Assembly (NCBI GenBank): GCA_903905455.1
Contig: CAIVGN010000106.1
Coordinates: forward strand, 38,129-102,128
Source of the DNA: an uncultured Archangium sp.
GTDB taxonomy: Bacteria > Myxococcota > Myxococcia > Myxococcales > Myxococcaceae
Direction of reading: 5' to 3'
Length of the DNA stretch: 64,000 nt
The notes under the pieces were generated by a model. The model made no database searches and had not been told where the DNA came from. It worked only from the letters and a program-made list of their open reading frames with translations. Shown piece after piece: positions 11,693 to 20,966 of the stretch. Position 1 is the first letter of the stretch. The number at the start of each line of letters is the position of its first letter. Both the position numbers and the translations under genes were made by a program.

Positions 11693-11723
11693 AAAAAGGC
11701 CCCGAGCAGAATGCTCGAGGCCT
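11693..11723 (-). terminator. Rho-independent terminator after rpsG
   Basis: On the minus strand AGGCCTCGAGCA pairs with TGCTCGGGGCCT (12 bp with one G-U pair, 3-base loop) and is followed by TTTTT. It lies 24 bases after the rpsG stop and 41 bases before fusA, so much of the rpsL-rpsG transcript should end here. Confidence 0.85.
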
Positions 11724-11747
11724 CTTCAGAACCAACCGCTGAAGCAA

Positions 11748-12218
11748 TTACCAGCGGTAGTGAGCGAAGGCCTTGTTGGCCTCGGCCATCTTGTGCGTGT
11801 CTTCGCGCTTCTTGACCGCGTTGCCACGGTTGTTGGCGGCGTCCATGATTTCGCCAGCCAGCTTCTCCATCATGGTCTTCTCGCCGCGGCCCTTGCCGTA
11901 GGAGATGATCCAGCGCATGCCGAGGGCCACGCGGCGGTCCTGACGGACCTCGACGGGAACCTGGTAGGTGGCGCCACCGACGCGGCGGCTCTTGACCTCA
12001 AGCACCGGCTTGACGTTGTCGAGGGCCCGCTTGAACACCTTGAGGGGCTCTTCCTTCGCCCGCTCCTCGATGAGCGCGAACGCGCCGTAGACGACCTGCT
12101 CCGCGGTGGACTTCTTGCCCTTCCGCATGAGGTCGTTCATGAACTTGGCAACGAGCCGGTCCTGGAACTTCGGGTCCGGGTTGATCTTTCGCTTATTTGG
12201 TACGCGGCGGCGGGGCAT
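11748..12218 (-). CDS. rpsG: 30S ribosomal protein S7
   Basis: S7 nucleates assembly of the 30S head and binds mRNA/tRNA at the E site. The 156-residue product starts [20 protein letters not shown] and has [20 protein letters not shown] and [20 protein letters not shown], as in all S7 proteins. It follows rpsL by 24 bases and ends at a strong terminator. Confidence 0.97.
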   Translation of the reverse strand: MPRRRVPNKRKINPDPKFQDRLVAKFMNDLMRKGKKSTAEQVVYGAFALIEERAKEEPLKVFKRALDNVKPVLEVKSRRVGGATYQVPVEVRQDRRVALGMRWIISYGKGRGEKTMMEKLAGEIMDAANNRGNAVKKREDTHKMAEANKAFAHYRW

Positions 12219-12242
12219 GGATGAGTCTCCGAAAAGTGGTGA

Positions 12243-12614
12243 TTACTGGGGACGCTTCGCGCCGTACTTGGAGCGGCTCTGCTTGCGACCCTGGACGCCG
12301 ACCGAGTCGAGCGTGCCGCGGATGATGTGGTAACGAACGCCAGGAAGGTCCTTGACGCGGCCGCCACGAATCAGAACAACCGAGTGCTCCTGCAGGTTGT
12401 GACCGACGCCAGGGATGTACGAGGTGACCTCGATCCCGTTGGTCAGGCGGACACGGGCAACCTTGCGAAGGGCCGAGTTCGGCTTCTTCGGGGTCGTGGT
12501 GTACACGCGCGTGCAAACGCCACGCTTCTGCGGGTTGGACTTCAGAGCGGGGCTCTTCGACTTGTACTTGAGCTGCTCTCGGCCCTTACGGATGAGCTGA
12601 TTGATGGTCGGCAT
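12243..12614 (-). CDS. rpsL: 30S ribosomal protein S12
   Basis: S12 monitors codon-anticodon pairing; it is the site of streptomycin-resistance changes. The 123-residue product starts [20 protein letters not shown] and has [20 protein letters not shown] and [20 protein letters not shown], in which both classic streptomycin-site lysines (of KPNS and of RVKDLPG) are wild type. The ATG at 12614 gives the universal N-terminus. A candidate promoter lies about 45 bases upstream. Confidence 0.97.
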   Translation of the reverse strand: MPTINQLIRKGREQLKYKSKSPALKSNPQKRGVCTRVYTTTPKKPNSALRKVARVRLTNGIEVTSYIPGVGHNLQEHSVVLIRGGRVKDLPGVRYHIIRGTLDSVGVQGRKQSRSKYGAKRPQ

Positions 12615-12654
12615 GAATTCCTTGAAGACAGCTGGAATACGAAAAAGGGTGGCC

Positions 12655-12683
12655 CGCTTACATTCCGCGCCAAGGGGTGTCAA
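12655..12683 (-). promoter_or_regulatory. Candidate sigma-70-type promoter for rpsL-rpsG
   Basis: A perfect TTGACA (12678-12683, read on minus) is followed after 17 bases by TAAGCG (12655-12660), between the rimI stop and the rpsL start. It predicts a 5' leader of about 35 bases. It resembles the candidate promoter before rpsJ. Confidence 0.5.
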
Positions 12684-12686
12684 GCG

Positions 12687-13154
12687 CTACAGGTCGAGAA
12701 TCATGATGACCGCGTCTTCGCGGTTGTCCTGGTAGTAGCTGGGCCTCATCCCAACCGGCCGGAATCCCAGAGACGTATAGAGCGACTGGGCTGCGAGGTT
12801 GCTCCGGCGGACCTCCAGAGTGGCCAACCCGCACTTCTGCGTTTTGCCTGTCGCGAGGACGGCGTCCATCACTTTTCGGCCGAACCCGCGTCGCCGCACG
12901 GCGCCGTCGGTGGCCACGTTGAGGATGTGCACCTCGTCGGCGACCAGCCAGAAGATGGCGAAGGCGCGGATCTGCCAGCCGGCCGGCGACGACTCTTCGC
13001 ACAGGAGCACCGTGGACCAGTCCTGCGTCAGCTCCTTGCGGACCATCTCGGTGGACCAGGGGTTCGAGAAGGCCTGGTGCTCGATGGCCATGACCGCCGG
13101 GAGGTCGGCGAGGGTCATCTTGCGGATGCGCGCTTCCGGAGCGAGCTCTCTCAC
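12687..13154 (-). CDS. rimI: Ribosomal-protein-alanine N-acetyltransferase (RimI-like GNAT)
   Basis: RimI acetylates the N-terminal alanine of ribosomal protein S18 using acetyl-CoA. The 155-residue product is one GNAT domain: the N-terminal MTLADLPAVMAIEHQAFSNP with the Phe/Pro-Trp motif of the family, the acetyl-CoA pyrophosphate loop DGAVRRRGFGRKVMDAVL (residues around 85-100), the LEVRRSNLAAQSLYTSLGF segment and the end GMRPSYYQDNREDAVIMILD. Its ATG overlaps the stop of the SurA-like gene by 4 bases (ATGA). A general GNAT acting on another protein cannot be excluded. Confidence 0.85.
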   Translation of the reverse strand: MRELAPEARIRKMTLADLPAVMAIEHQAFSNPWSTEMVRKELTQDWSTVLLCEESSPAGWQIRAFAIFWLVADEVHILNVATDGAVRRRGFGRKVMDAVLATGKTQKCGLATLEVRRSNLAAQSLYTSLGFRPVGMRPSYYQDNREDAVIMILDL

Positions 13155-13831
13155 GGGGCGGCCCCCTGGCGCGGGGCGAAGGGGCCCAGGAGCCGCACGT
13201 CGACCAGGCGGCGTTGGTCGGCGAGCTCCTTCTTCACGAGGTCGCCGAAGCGCTGTTGCACGAGCATGGCCCTGACCTTCTCGAGGGGAACGTCCTTGAG
13301 TTCGGGGTGACCGGCCCGGTGCACGCGGGCCTCGCCCTCGCTGACCTGGGCGCGAAGGCGGAGCTTGCCCTCGAGGGCCCGCTGGGCCCGCAGCGAGCGC
13401 TTGAGGACCTCGGAGAGATCACCGAGGTCGGCCTCGTGCGTGGAGAGGAAGGTGGAGAACCGGGTCTCATTCTCGAAACGGCCGCGGAAGGCGGCGATGG
13501 CCCGCTCGAGTTCGCCGGCCTCGAGGGCGTAGGCCTCGAGCTTGTCTGCCTCGAGGAGCGCCAGGCGCTGGTCGACCACGGCATGGAGGCTGGCCTCGAG
13601 GACCTCCTGGTCGAGGGGCGCGAAGGCCGCCTGGACCCCGCCGGCCGCGATGAGGAGCACCCGGGCCTCGAACTGGAGCTGAGAAAAGGCGATCACCCTG
13701 CCCTCGATCGACGCCACGGCGCGATCGATCACCCGCGGCTCAGGCTGCGCAAACGCCGCAAACGCAAAGAGAATCAGCGCAAGGCCGCAGTGGCGCTCTT
13801 TGAAGGGCTGGTTAGTGTGCGAAGCGAACAT
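13151..13831 (-). CDS. Exported SurA N-domain-like chaperone, no PPIase domain
   Basis: The 226-residue product begins with a signal-peptide-like segment (two basic residues, then [14 protein letters not shown]) and continues with [20 protein letters not shown] and [20 protein letters not shown], the pattern of the SurA/PpiC N-terminal chaperone domain. The parvulin domain that would follow in SurA is absent; the rest is helical with many Arg and Glu. A role in folding of exported outer-membrane proteins is an inference. The start codon at 13829-13831 shares two bases with the ATG of the divergent dnaJ-like gene, leaving no intergenic space; no better in-frame start exists. The stop overlaps rimI. 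Confidence 0.65.
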   Translation of the reverse strand: MFASHTNQPFKERHCGLALILFAFAAFAQPEPRVIDRAVASIEGRVIAFSQLQFEARVLLIAAGGVQAAFAPLDQEVLEASLHAVVDQRLALLEADKLEAYALEAGELERAIAAFRGRFENETRFSTFLSTHEADLGDLSEVLKRSLRAQRALEGKLRLRAQVSEGEARVHRAGHPELKDVPLEKVRAMLVQQRFGDLVKKELADQRRLVDVRLLGPFAPRQGAAP

Positions 13832-14768
13832 GGCGCAGGATTACTACCAACGACTCGGTGTGACGCGCGGCGCATCTGCCGACGAGATCAAGAAGGCCTA
13901 CCGCAAGTTGGCCAAGCAGTACCACCCCGATCACAACCCGGGGGACAAAGGCGCCGAGGACAAGTTCAAGCAATTGAACGAGGCCTTCGAGGTGCTGTCC
14001 GAGCCGAAGAAGCGTCGGATGTACGACGAGTTCGGCGACGACGCCGCGAAGCTCGGGTGGGACGAGAAGAAGGCCGAGCAGTTCCGTTCCTACCGGAGCG
14101 GAGGCACCACGGGGCGCACGCCCGGTGACAGCGGCTTCCCCGGTGGTGGCGGCTCGAGCACGGCCTTCGACTTCGAAGAGATTCTCTCGCAGATGTTCGG
14201 GGCGCAGCAGCGCGGTCGACGTGGTGGCCCCCGGGCGGGCGGCGACATGAACGCCGAACTCGAGGTCTCGTTGGCCGACGCGGTGCTGGGCGGCGAGAAG
14301 ACCGTGTCCATTCACGGCAAGCGGCTGTCGGTGAAGATCCCCGCGGGCGTGGAGACGGGCTCGCGCATTCGCCTCGCGGGCCAGGGAGAACCGGGGGAGC
14401 GCGGCGGGCCGGCCGGTGACCTGTTCATCGACGTCAACGTGGCCGAGCACCCGCTGGTGCGCCGCGAAGAGCAGGACCTGTACCTCGAGGTGCCGGTGAC
14501 CATCGGCGAGGCCGCGTTGGGCGCCGAGGTGCGCGTGCCGGTGTTCGGGGGGTCGGTGACCGTGACCCTCAAGCCGGGCACGCAGTCGGGCACCAAGTTG
14601 CGGCTGCGCGGCAAGGGCGTGCCGGCGCTGCGCGGTGGGGCCCCGGGCGATCTCTACCTGGTGGTGATGGTGAAGCTGCCCGAGGCCCTCGACGAGGCCG
14701 CCAAGAAGGCCGTGCACGTGCTCGAGAAGCATTACGAGGGCGACGTGCGGGCGAAGTTGACGCTGTGA
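13830..14768 (+). CDS. DnaJ-family co-chaperone without zinc finger (CbpA/type II Hsp40)
   Basis: This 312-residue protein stimulates an Hsp70 (DnaK) ATPase. Residues 1-70 are the J domain with [20 protein letters not shown] and the invariant HPD motif ([10 protein letters not shown]). A Gly-rich linker follows (about 90-130), then the two C-terminal beta-barrel domains ([60 protein letters not shown]). The four CxxCxGxG repeats of DnaJ itself are missing, as in CbpA. The start at 13830 is used rather than an ATG 30 bases upstream because it gives the family's N-terminus. Confidence 0.9.
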   Translation: MAQDYYQRLGVTRGASADEIKKAYRKLAKQYHPDHNPGDKGAEDKFKQLNEAFEVLSEPKKRRMYDEFGDDAAKLGWDEKKAEQFRSYRSGGTTGRTPGDSGFPGGGGSSTAFDFEEILSQMFGAQQRGRRGGPRAGGDMNAELEVSLADAVLGGEKTVSIHGKRLSVKIPAGVETGSRIRLAGQGEPGERGGPAGDLFIDVNVAEHPLVRREEQDLYLEVPVTIGEAALGAEVRVPVFGGSVTVTLKPGTQSGTKLRLRGKGVPALRGGAPGDLYLVVMVKLPEALDEAAKKAVHVLEKHYEGDVRAKLTL

Positions 14769-14798
14769 AGTTCACCACTGGCTGCTAAGGCGCACGAC

Positions 14799-15530
14799 AT
14801 GGGTTTGCTCAATCTGTTCGGTGGTGGAACGCCCGCTGAAAAGGCGCAAAAGCTGAAGTCGAAGGCGACGCAGAAGTACGGCGATCCGGCCACCCGGCAG
14901 AAGGCGCTCCAGCAGCTCTCGGAGATCAAGCACGCGGACGCGGTGCCCGTGCTGCTCCAGCGCTTCACCTTCGTGGTCGAGCCCCAGACCACCGACGCCG
15001 AAGAGAAGCAGCACGTCTTCGACGCGATCTGCGACCTCGAAAAAGACGCGGTCGAGCCGGTGCGGAGCTTCCTCACCAGGAGCGACACGGCCTCGAGCTG
15101 GGCGCTGCGCATTCTCGACGCGGTGCTCACGCCCGACGAGGTGATGCAGATCGTCACCGAGGAGCTCAAGCGCCTGGGCGCCGAGTACACGCGCGACCCC
15201 GAGAAGAAGGAAGTGCTGCTGCGCTTCGTCGAGGGGAAGCAGGACGACCGGGTCGGCCCGGTGCTGGTGCCCTTCCTCAACGACATGTCGGACGACGTGA
15301 AGATGGCGGCGCTCAAGACGCTGGCGAGCCTGAAGTACGCGCCGGCGAAGGACGTGCTGCTCGAGCTCCTCGTCACCGAGGAGACCGCCAAGCGGGTGCA
15401 GACGGCCTGCGTGCAGACGTTGGTGGAGACGGGCTTCGAGGTGCAGGGCTTCCGCGAGAAGGTCGAGAAGCGCCTGCCCGAGGGCTACGTCGTCGACAAG
15501 TCGGGCCTCGTGAAGAAGCGCGGGGGCTGA
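14799..15530 (+). CDS. HEAT-repeat protein of unknown function
   Basis: The 243-residue product is all helical. Several HEAT-type pairs can be seen, for example PATRQKALQQLSEIKHADAV (about 28-47), DRVGPVLVPFLNDMSDDVKM (about 148-167) and AALKTLASLKYAPAKDVLLE just after it. HEAT arrays act as protein-binding scaffolds; no enzymatic motif is visible and there is no signal peptide. It lies 30 bases after the dnaJ-like gene and 32 before the DUF4139 pair, all in one direction, and may share a transcript with them. Confidence 0.7.
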   Translation: MGLLNLFGGGTPAEKAQKLKSKATQKYGDPATRQKALQQLSEIKHADAVPVLLQRFTFVVEPQTTDAEEKQHVFDAICDLEKDAVEPVRSFLTRSDTASSWALRILDAVLTPDEVMQIVTEELKRLGAEYTRDPEKKEVLLRFVEGKQDDRVGPVLVPFLNDMSDDVKMAALKTLASLKYAPAKDVLLELLVTEETAKRVQTACVQTLVETGFEVQGFREKVEKRLPEGYVVDKSGLVKKRGG

Positions 15531-15562
15531 GCTTCAGCTTCACCCACATTCCAGGAGGTCGA

Positions 15563-17740
15563 TTGAGCGCCCTGCCCTCGTCGTTGGATGCCGTGACGGT
15601 GTACCGCGAAGGCGCCATCTGCCGGCGGGTGGCGAAGGCCGGAGCCAGCGCCGATCGCCAGGTTCGACTGGGAGGCCTGCCGCTGTCGCTCGAGCCCGCG
15701 TCGTTGCGAGCCCGCGTGCTCTCCGGGGGCAACCGCGTGGTCGACGTGCGCCCGCAGTTCGACGTGCAGTTGGCCGAAGAGGTCGACGTGCCGACGGAAC
15801 AGCGGGCCTGGGAAGAGGCCGGCGCGGCGCTCGCGCAGCTCGAGCTCCAACGCCAACGCGTCCACGCCGAGATCGGCGAGCTGCAGGCGCTGCGGCCGTC
15901 CTTCCTCGAGCCCAAGCCCGGCGACCCGCCCCGCGCGGCGCCGGTCGACGCGATGCTGTCCCTGGGTGACTTTTCGGAGTCGGAGCTCGGCGGCCGCCTG
16001 GAGCGACGTCGCCAGCTCGATCAGCAGATCGTCGACGCCAGGGCGGAGCAGTCGTTGCGGCAGCGGCGCATGCAGGAAGCCTCGACCTCGAAGCGCGCCG
16101 AGCGGGCACGGTTGTCGCGGGTGGCGGTGGTGACGCTGGCGGAGGCCCCCACGGGCCCGGTGGAGCTGGAGCTCGAATACCGTGTTCCGGGGGCGCGCTG
16201 GGTGCCGAGCTACTCGCTCACCCTCGAGCGCGGGCTGACCAACGGCGCGCTGCAGATGCGGGCCTCGATCGCGCAGGACACCGGCGAAGATTGGGGCCAG
16301 GTGCGGCTCTCGCTCTCGACGGCCTCGACGTCGCGCCGGGCCGACATGCCGGAGCTCAAGGCCCTCAAGATCGGCCGCAGCCAGGAGGAGCCGCCTCGCT
16401 CGGGCTGGCGAGAACCGCCGCCGGGTCTCGAGGCGCTCTTCGAGTCGTACGACGCGGCGATGGGCAGTCTGCCTGCAGCGCCCACGGGCGGAGCCTTCGG
16501 TGGGCTCAAGGGCGGAAAGGCCGACTCCGATTCCCGGCCGACGCCGCGCCCCCCGCCTGCTCCTCGGTCTGCGCCGATGATGCAGCCGATGCCCATGCCC
16601 GTGGCCATGGCGCCGGGAGGCCCGCCGAAGGCGTCCCTGGCGGTGTCTGCCTCGAACGCACCGATGAGACGAATGGAGGTCGGGGCGGCGAGGGGGGGCG
16701 GCGGCGAGATGATGAAGAAGAGCCGCAGCATGATGAAGGACCTGGAGATGGCCGAGGAGTCGGACATGGCCCCCATGGAGGACATGGCCTCGATGGACGA
16801 AGGCGGCAGCTTCGACGAGCCCGCCCCCGAGCCCATGGGCGCGCCGGCCGCGGCGCTCGACTCGAGCTTCGGCGACTACGCCCGCCTGGTGATGGGTGCG
16901 CCGGAGTCGCACGCCCAGCGGGGCAAGCTGACCTCGGCCTCGGAGTGGGACTTCGCCTTCGTGGCGGGGATCTCGGTGCAGATCGACGTGGTGATGGCCA
17001 TCGTCTCGAGGGCCCAGTACGCGGCGAGCGCCGTGCAGCACCTGGGGCTCCCGGCGATGTGCAACCCGGTCAGTTCGGTGAAGTCGTTCGACTACCGCTA
17101 CGACTGCGGCGCGCGCCTCGACGTGCCTTCGACGGGCAAGTGGGTGCTGGTGCCGGTGATGTCGTGCGCGGTGGGGCTGACGCCCGAGTACGTGTGCGTG
17201 CCGTCGGTGGAGCAGAAGGTCTACCGGACGCTGACCATCGCGAACCAGAGCCCGCACGCGCTGCTGCCGGGGCCGGTCGACGTGACGGCCGGCGACGAGT
17301 TCCTGATGACCACCGCCCTGCCGGCGATCGGCCCCGGGGCGGACCAGTCGCACCGCCTGGGACTGGGCGTGGAAGAGGCGATCAAGGTCGCGCGCAAGAC
17401 GCAGTTCAAGGAGACCAGCGGCGGCTTCCTGGGCGGCTCGACGGTGCTCCCCCACGACATCGAGATCGAGCTCAACAACCGCCTCGCCGCGCCGGCGCTG
17501 ATCGAGGTGCGCGAGCGCGTGCCCTGGGCCGACCCGAGCGACAAGGACGTGAAGGTGGAAGACGCCCAGTCGGTGCCGCCCTGGGAGAAGGTCGAGACGC
17601 CCGTCGACGGGGAGTTGGTCAAGGGCCTGCGTCGTTGGCGGGTGACCGTGCCCCCGGGGCAGACGATGAAGCTCACCGCGCAGTTCGCCATTCGCATGCC
17701 TGCCGACAAGATGCTCGTCGGCGGAAACCGGAGGAACTGA
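15563..17740 (+). CDS. DUF4139/DUF4140 (MuiA-like) protein with Met-rich insert
   Basis: The 725-residue product has the MuiA layout: an N-terminal DUF4140 domain (DAVTVYREGAICRRVAKAG), a coiled coil (about 75-180), and a long DUF4139 beta-rich domain starting at GPVELELEYRVPGARWVPSY. Residues about 330-415 are an insert rich in Met, Pro, Gly and acidic residues (for example SAPMMQPMPMPVAMAPGG and MKDLEMAEESDMAPMEDMAS). The family's role is poorly known; one member was named for mucoidy inhibition. The TTG at 15563 is used because a perfect AGGAGG lies 4 bases upstream; no signal peptide is present. The next gene, 3 bases on, is a paralogue. Confidence 0.8.
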   Translation: MSALPSSLDAVTVYREGAICRRVAKAGASADRQVRLGGLPLSLEPASLRARVLSGGNRVVDVRPQFDVQLAEEVDVPTEQRAWEEAGAALAQLELQRQRVHAEIGELQALRPSFLEPKPGDPPRAAPVDAMLSLGDFSESELGGRLERRRQLDQQIVDARAEQSLRQRRMQEASTSKRAERARLSRVAVVTLAEAPTGPVELELEYRVPGARWVPSYSLTLERGLTNGALQMRASIAQDTGEDWGQVRLSLSTASTSRRADMPELKALKIGRSQEEPPRSGWREPPPGLEALFESYDAAMGSLPAAPTGGAFGGLKGGKADSDSRPTPRPPPAPRSAPMMQPMPMPVAMAPGGPPKASLAVSASNAPMRRMEVGAARGGGGEMMKKSRSMMKDLEMAEESDMAPMEDMASMDEGGSFDEPAPEPMGAPAAALDSSFGDYARLVMGAPESHAQRGKLTSASEWDFAFVAGISVQIDVVMAIVSRAQYAASAVQHLGLPAMCNPVSSVKSFDYRYDCGARLDVPSTGKWVLVPVMSCAVGLTPEYVCVPSVEQKVYRTLTIANQSPHALLPGPVDVTAGDEFLMTTALPAIGPGADQSHRLGLGVEEAIKVARKTQFKETSGGFLGGSTVLPHDIEIELNNRLAAPALIEVRERVPWADPSDKDVKVEDAQSVPPWEKVETPVDGELVKGLRRWRVTVPPGQTMKLTAQFAIRMPADKMLVGGNRRN

Positions 17741-17743
17741 CCG

Positions 17744-19261
17744 ATGGCCTCGTTCCCGGTGAAAAAGGTCGTGGTGATGGAGGACCGTGCGCAGATCGAG
17801 CGGCGCGGCACGCTGGCGCTCTCGGGCGTCACGAAGTTCGAGATCGAGGGTCTGCCGCTGGTCGCGGTGGACCGTTCCCTGAAGGTGGAGGTCAAGGGGG
17901 GAACGCTCATCGACGCCAAGTTCGAGCGCCGGTGGAAGGAGCAGCCCAGGGGCGGGCTCCCGGCCGACGCGAGCGCGCTGCGCACCCGGGTGCACGAGCT
18001 CGAGCAGCAGAAGCTGGCCCAGGCCGACACCGTGGCCCGGCTGGACGCGCGGGTCGAGGTGCTGGCCACCACGCGGGCTGACCTGCTGCGGGCGATCTCC
18101 GAGTTCACCGGGCACGGCACCAGCGACGTCGCGACGTGGAAGGCGCAGCTGGGCATGCTCTCCGACCGGCAGGCCGGGCTCGACGAGGAGCGCCGCGTGG
18201 CGCGGCAGGCCCTGGCCTTCACCGACAAGCGGCACCAGGAAGCGCGAGCCACGCTCAACGCCGCCGAGGAGCCCACGCGGAAGTTCGAGAGCGTGTTGGC
18301 GCTCACCCTCGACGGCAGCGGCGACGCCCAGGTGCGCGCGAGCTACCTCGTGCCCTGCGCCGTGTGGCGGCCGGCCTACCGGGCGACGCTCGCGGGCGAC
18401 CAGGTGACGCTCGAGGCGGAGGCCGTGGTCTGGCAGCGCACGGGCGAGTCGTGGGACGAGGTGGAGCTGGCCTTCTCCACGGCGCGGCCGACCCTGGGCA
18501 CGACGCCGCCCACGCTGGTGGCCGACTGCCTGTCGACGCGCCCCAAGCAGCAGATCGAGAAGCGCGTGGTGAGCGTCTCGGTGCGCGAGGAGACGATCCA
18601 GACCGCGGGGGAGACCGGTGGCGAGGCCGAGCTGCCCGGGCTCGACGACGGCGGCGAGACGCGGCTGTTGCAGGCCGCGGGCGCGACGACGGTGCGCAGT
18701 GACGGGCAGCCGCAGCGCGTGGCGCTCTTCCAGTTCGAGGCGAAGGCCGTGGTCGAGCGGGTGTGCCCGGCCGAGCTGACGAGCCTGGTGTTCGTGATGG
18801 CGCGGTTCCCCAACTCCAGCGGGCAGGTGTTGCTGGCCGGGCCGGTGGACCTGGTGCGCAACGCGGGCCTGGTGGGCCGCGCGCAGCTCAAGTTCGCGGC
18901 GCCGGGTGAGCCGGTGAAGCTCTCGTTCGGAAACGAGGACGGCCTGCAGGTGGTGCGCGACACGACCGAGCGGGTGGACGAGGCGCGGCTCACGGGTCGG
19001 CGCACGACGACCCGGTCGGTGCAGCTCTTCATCTCGAACACGCGGCCCGAGCCGGTGCGCCTGGTGATCGAAGAGCGCGTGCCCGTCTCCGAGGTCAAGG
19101 AGGTGGAGGTGCAGGTGCTGACCCGGGACTGCGCGCCGCCCCCGTCGGTGGTGACGAAGGACGGCGTGGCGCGGCTCGAGGTGGAGCTGGGCCCCAACGG
19201 CACGAAGACGGCGAAGTTCGCGTGGGAGCTCAGCGCCGCGGCCAAGGTCGCGGGCGTCTGA
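17744..19261 (+). CDS. Second DUF4139-family protein (tandem paralogue)
   Basis: The 505-residue product repeats the plan of its neighbour without the Met-rich insert: an N-terminal strand region (FPVKKVVVMEDRAQIERRGT), a coiled coil (about 80-175), then DUF4139 (DAQVRASYLVPCAVWRPAYR, TGESWDEVELAFSTARPTLG, and IEERVPVSEVKEVEVQVLTR near the end). The pair separated by 3 bases suggests a heteromeric complex. No signal peptide or membrane segment is visible, so both are probably cytoplasmic. Confidence 0.8.
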   Translation: MASFPVKKVVVMEDRAQIERRGTLALSGVTKFEIEGLPLVAVDRSLKVEVKGGTLIDAKFERRWKEQPRGGLPADASALRTRVHELEQQKLAQADTVARLDARVEVLATTRADLLRAISEFTGHGTSDVATWKAQLGMLSDRQAGLDEERRVARQALAFTDKRHQEARATLNAAEEPTRKFESVLALTLDGSGDAQVRASYLVPCAVWRPAYRATLAGDQVTLEAEAVVWQRTGESWDEVELAFSTARPTLGTTPPTLVADCLSTRPKQQIEKRVVSVSVREETIQTAGETGGEAELPGLDDGGETRLLQAAGATTVRSDGQPQRVALFQFEAKAVVERVCPAELTSLVFVMARFPNSSGQVLLAGPVDLVRNAGLVGRAQLKFAAPGEPVKLSFGNEDGLQVVRDTTERVDEARLTGRRTTTRSVQLFISNTRPEPVRLVIEERVPVSEVKEVEVQVLTRDCAPPPSVVTKDGVARLEVELGPNGTKTAKFAWELSAAAKVAGV

Positions 19262-19264
19262 CGA

Positions 19265-20119
19265 TCACGTCGAGAGGCGGGCCTTCGCGGCGATCACGGT
19301 GTTGCCCATCAACATCGCGATGGTCATGGGGCCGACGCCGCCGGGCACCGGGGTGATCCACGCGGCGCGTTCCTTCGCGGTCTCGAAGTCCACGTCGCCG
19401 CTCAGCTTGCCGTCGGCGCCGCGGTTCATGCCCACGTCGATCACGATCGCGCCGGGCTTGATCCACTCACCCTTGACGAGCTTCGACACGCCGACCGCGG
19501 CGATCACCACGTCGGCGCGGCGCACCTCGGCGGCCACGTCGCTCTTCGAGTGACAGATGGTGACGGTGGCGCTGGCGTTGAGCAGCAGCATGGCCATGGG
19601 GCGGCCGACGATGTTGCTGCGGCCGATCACCACGCAGTTCTTCCCCGCGACGTCGCAGCCGATCTCCTGGAGCATGCGCATCACGCCAAACGGCGTGCAG
19701 GCGACGAGCGTGGGCCGGCCCTGGAAGAGGTGCCCTGCGTTGACCGCGTGAAAGCCGTCGACGTCTTTCGCGGGATCGATCGCCTCGAGCACCGCGTTCG
19801 CGTCGACGTGCTTCGGCAACGGGAGCTGCACGAGGATGCCGTCGACGGCGTCATCGGCGTTGAGCTTCTGCACCAGGGCCAGGAGCTCGGCCTGGGTCAC
19901 GGTAGCGTCGAGGTGGTGGTGCCACGAGGCGAAGCCGAGCTCGAGGGCGGTCTTCTCTTTCGAGGTCACGTAGACCTTCGAGGCGGGATCTTCGCCCACG
20001 CGCACCACGGCGATGCCCGGGGCCCGCCCGTACTTCGCGCGGATCGCATCGACCTCGACCTTGAGGCCCGCCTTCACCTTCGCCGACAACGCCTTCCCAT
20101 CGATGATCTGAGCTGGCAT
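19265..20119 (-). CDS. folD: Methylenetetrahydrofolate dehydrogenase/cyclohydrolase
   Basis: FolD interconverts 5,10-methylene- and 10-formyl-tetrahydrofolate (dehydrogenase plus cyclohydrolase), supplying one-carbon units. The 284-residue product has the usual length, the catalytic [14 protein letters not shown] with its Tyr and Lys, [20 protein letters not shown] followed by [12 protein letters not shown], and the Rossmann motif [20 protein letters not shown]. The signature [20 protein letters not shown] is complete. The ATG at 20119 gives [11 protein letters not shown], the normal beginning; another ATG 18 bases upstream is possible. It converges on the DUF4139 pair and diverges from the DjlA-like gene. 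Confidence 0.95.
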   Translation of the reverse strand: MPAQIIDGKALSAKVKAGLKVEVDAIRAKYGRAPGIAVVRVGEDPASKVYVTSKEKTALELGFASWHHHLDATVTQAELLALVQKLNADDAVDGILVQLPLPKHVDANAVLEAIDPAKDVDGFHAVNAGHLFQGRPTLVACTPFGVMRMLQEIGCDVAGKNCVVIGRSNIVGRPMAMLLLNASATVTICHSKSDVAAEVRRADVVIAAVGVSKLVKGEWIKPGAIVIDVGMNRGADGKLSGDVDFETAKERAAWITPVPGGVGPMTIAMLMGNTVIAAKARLST

Positions 20120-20146
20120 GGCCGGGGCATGTAACACTGGCCCTGA

Positions 20147-20959
20147 ATGTTGGGAAAAGTCCTCGGCGCGATGATCGGCGCGGCGCTCGGAATGCTGCTC
20201 GCGTGGTCAGCGCCGCTGGCGGCGGTGCTCTGCGGGGTGGGGGCGTTGATCGGCCACTTCGTCGTCGATCGCGAGGTCGCGCCCCAGCCCAAGGTGCTGC
20301 GTGCCCCGTCGAAGGACGAGCTGCTCGAGCGCCCGGTGCGCAAGGCGGTCCCGGCGCGCCGGGTCGCGCCGCCTCCGAAGCAGAAGGTGAGCCTGGACGA
20401 CCTGCTGCTGTTGCAGGCGCTCTGCCCGCTGTTCATCGAGGTGGCGCGCGTGGACGCGGCGCCGGTGCAGATGGAGATCCGCGTCATCCGCGAGTTCTTC
20501 GAGCTGCAGCTGCGGTTCAACGAGGCCGCGATGGACGAGGTGAAGGACGCGCTCAAGGCGGCCATCGCCTCCCCGCCGGGGGACATCGAGCCGATGACGG
20601 TGCGGGCGCGGACCCTGGTGAAGCCCTCGGTGCGGGTCGAGGTGGTGCGCAGCCTCTACGACCTGGGCATGGTCGACGGCGACCTGCAGAAGAGCGAGCA
20701 GGAGATCTTGAAGCGCATCGTCGGGCTCTTCAACCTGGGCGACGAGCAGTTGCAGCAGATCACCGCCGAGTACTTCGGCAAGGGCGACGGCTCGTACGCG
20801 GCGCTGGGCATCGCAGCGAGCGCCACCGACGACGAGGTGAGGACCGCGTACCGCAAGCTCGCCTCCGAGCACCACCCGGACCGCGCCACCGACGGCGGCG
20901 ACAGGTTCCGGGCGATCAAGGAAGCCTACGAGGCGCTCAAGAAGCTGCGCGGGTTCTGA
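20147..20959 (+). CDS. DjlA-like membrane protein: TM segment, TerB domain, J domain
   Basis: The 270-residue product starts with a glycine-rich membrane segment (about residues 2-38), like DjlA, continues with a basic linker, a TerB-type helical domain ([20 protein letters not shown], then [20 protein letters not shown]), and ends with a J domain ([40 protein letters not shown]) carrying the HPD motif. DjlA is an inner-membrane co-chaperone of DnaK, with the J domain in the cytoplasm. DjlA's glycine zipper mediates dimerisation; the N-terminal Gly pattern here would allow the same. It is the second J protein in 7 kb. Confidence 0.85.
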   Translation: MLGKVLGAMIGAALGMLLAWSAPLAAVLCGVGALIGHFVVDREVAPQPKVLRAPSKDELLERPVRKAVPARRVAPPPKQKVSLDDLLLLQALCPLFIEVARVDAAPVQMEIRVIREFFELQLRFNEAAMDEVKDALKAAIASPPGDIEPMTVRARTLVKPSVRVEVVRSLYDLGMVDGDLQKSEQEILKRIVGLFNLGDEQLQQITAEYFGKGDGSYAALGIAASATDDEVRTAYRKLASEHHPDRATDGGDRFRAIKEAYEALKKLRGF

Positions 20960-20966
20960 AGGCCGC

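Noticed and set aside
15485..18235. Very long open frame opposite the DUF4139 genes (minus strand, 916 codons)
   Set aside because: His/Arg/Gly/Leu-rich translation without domains; a codon-bias shadow of a real GC-rich gene.
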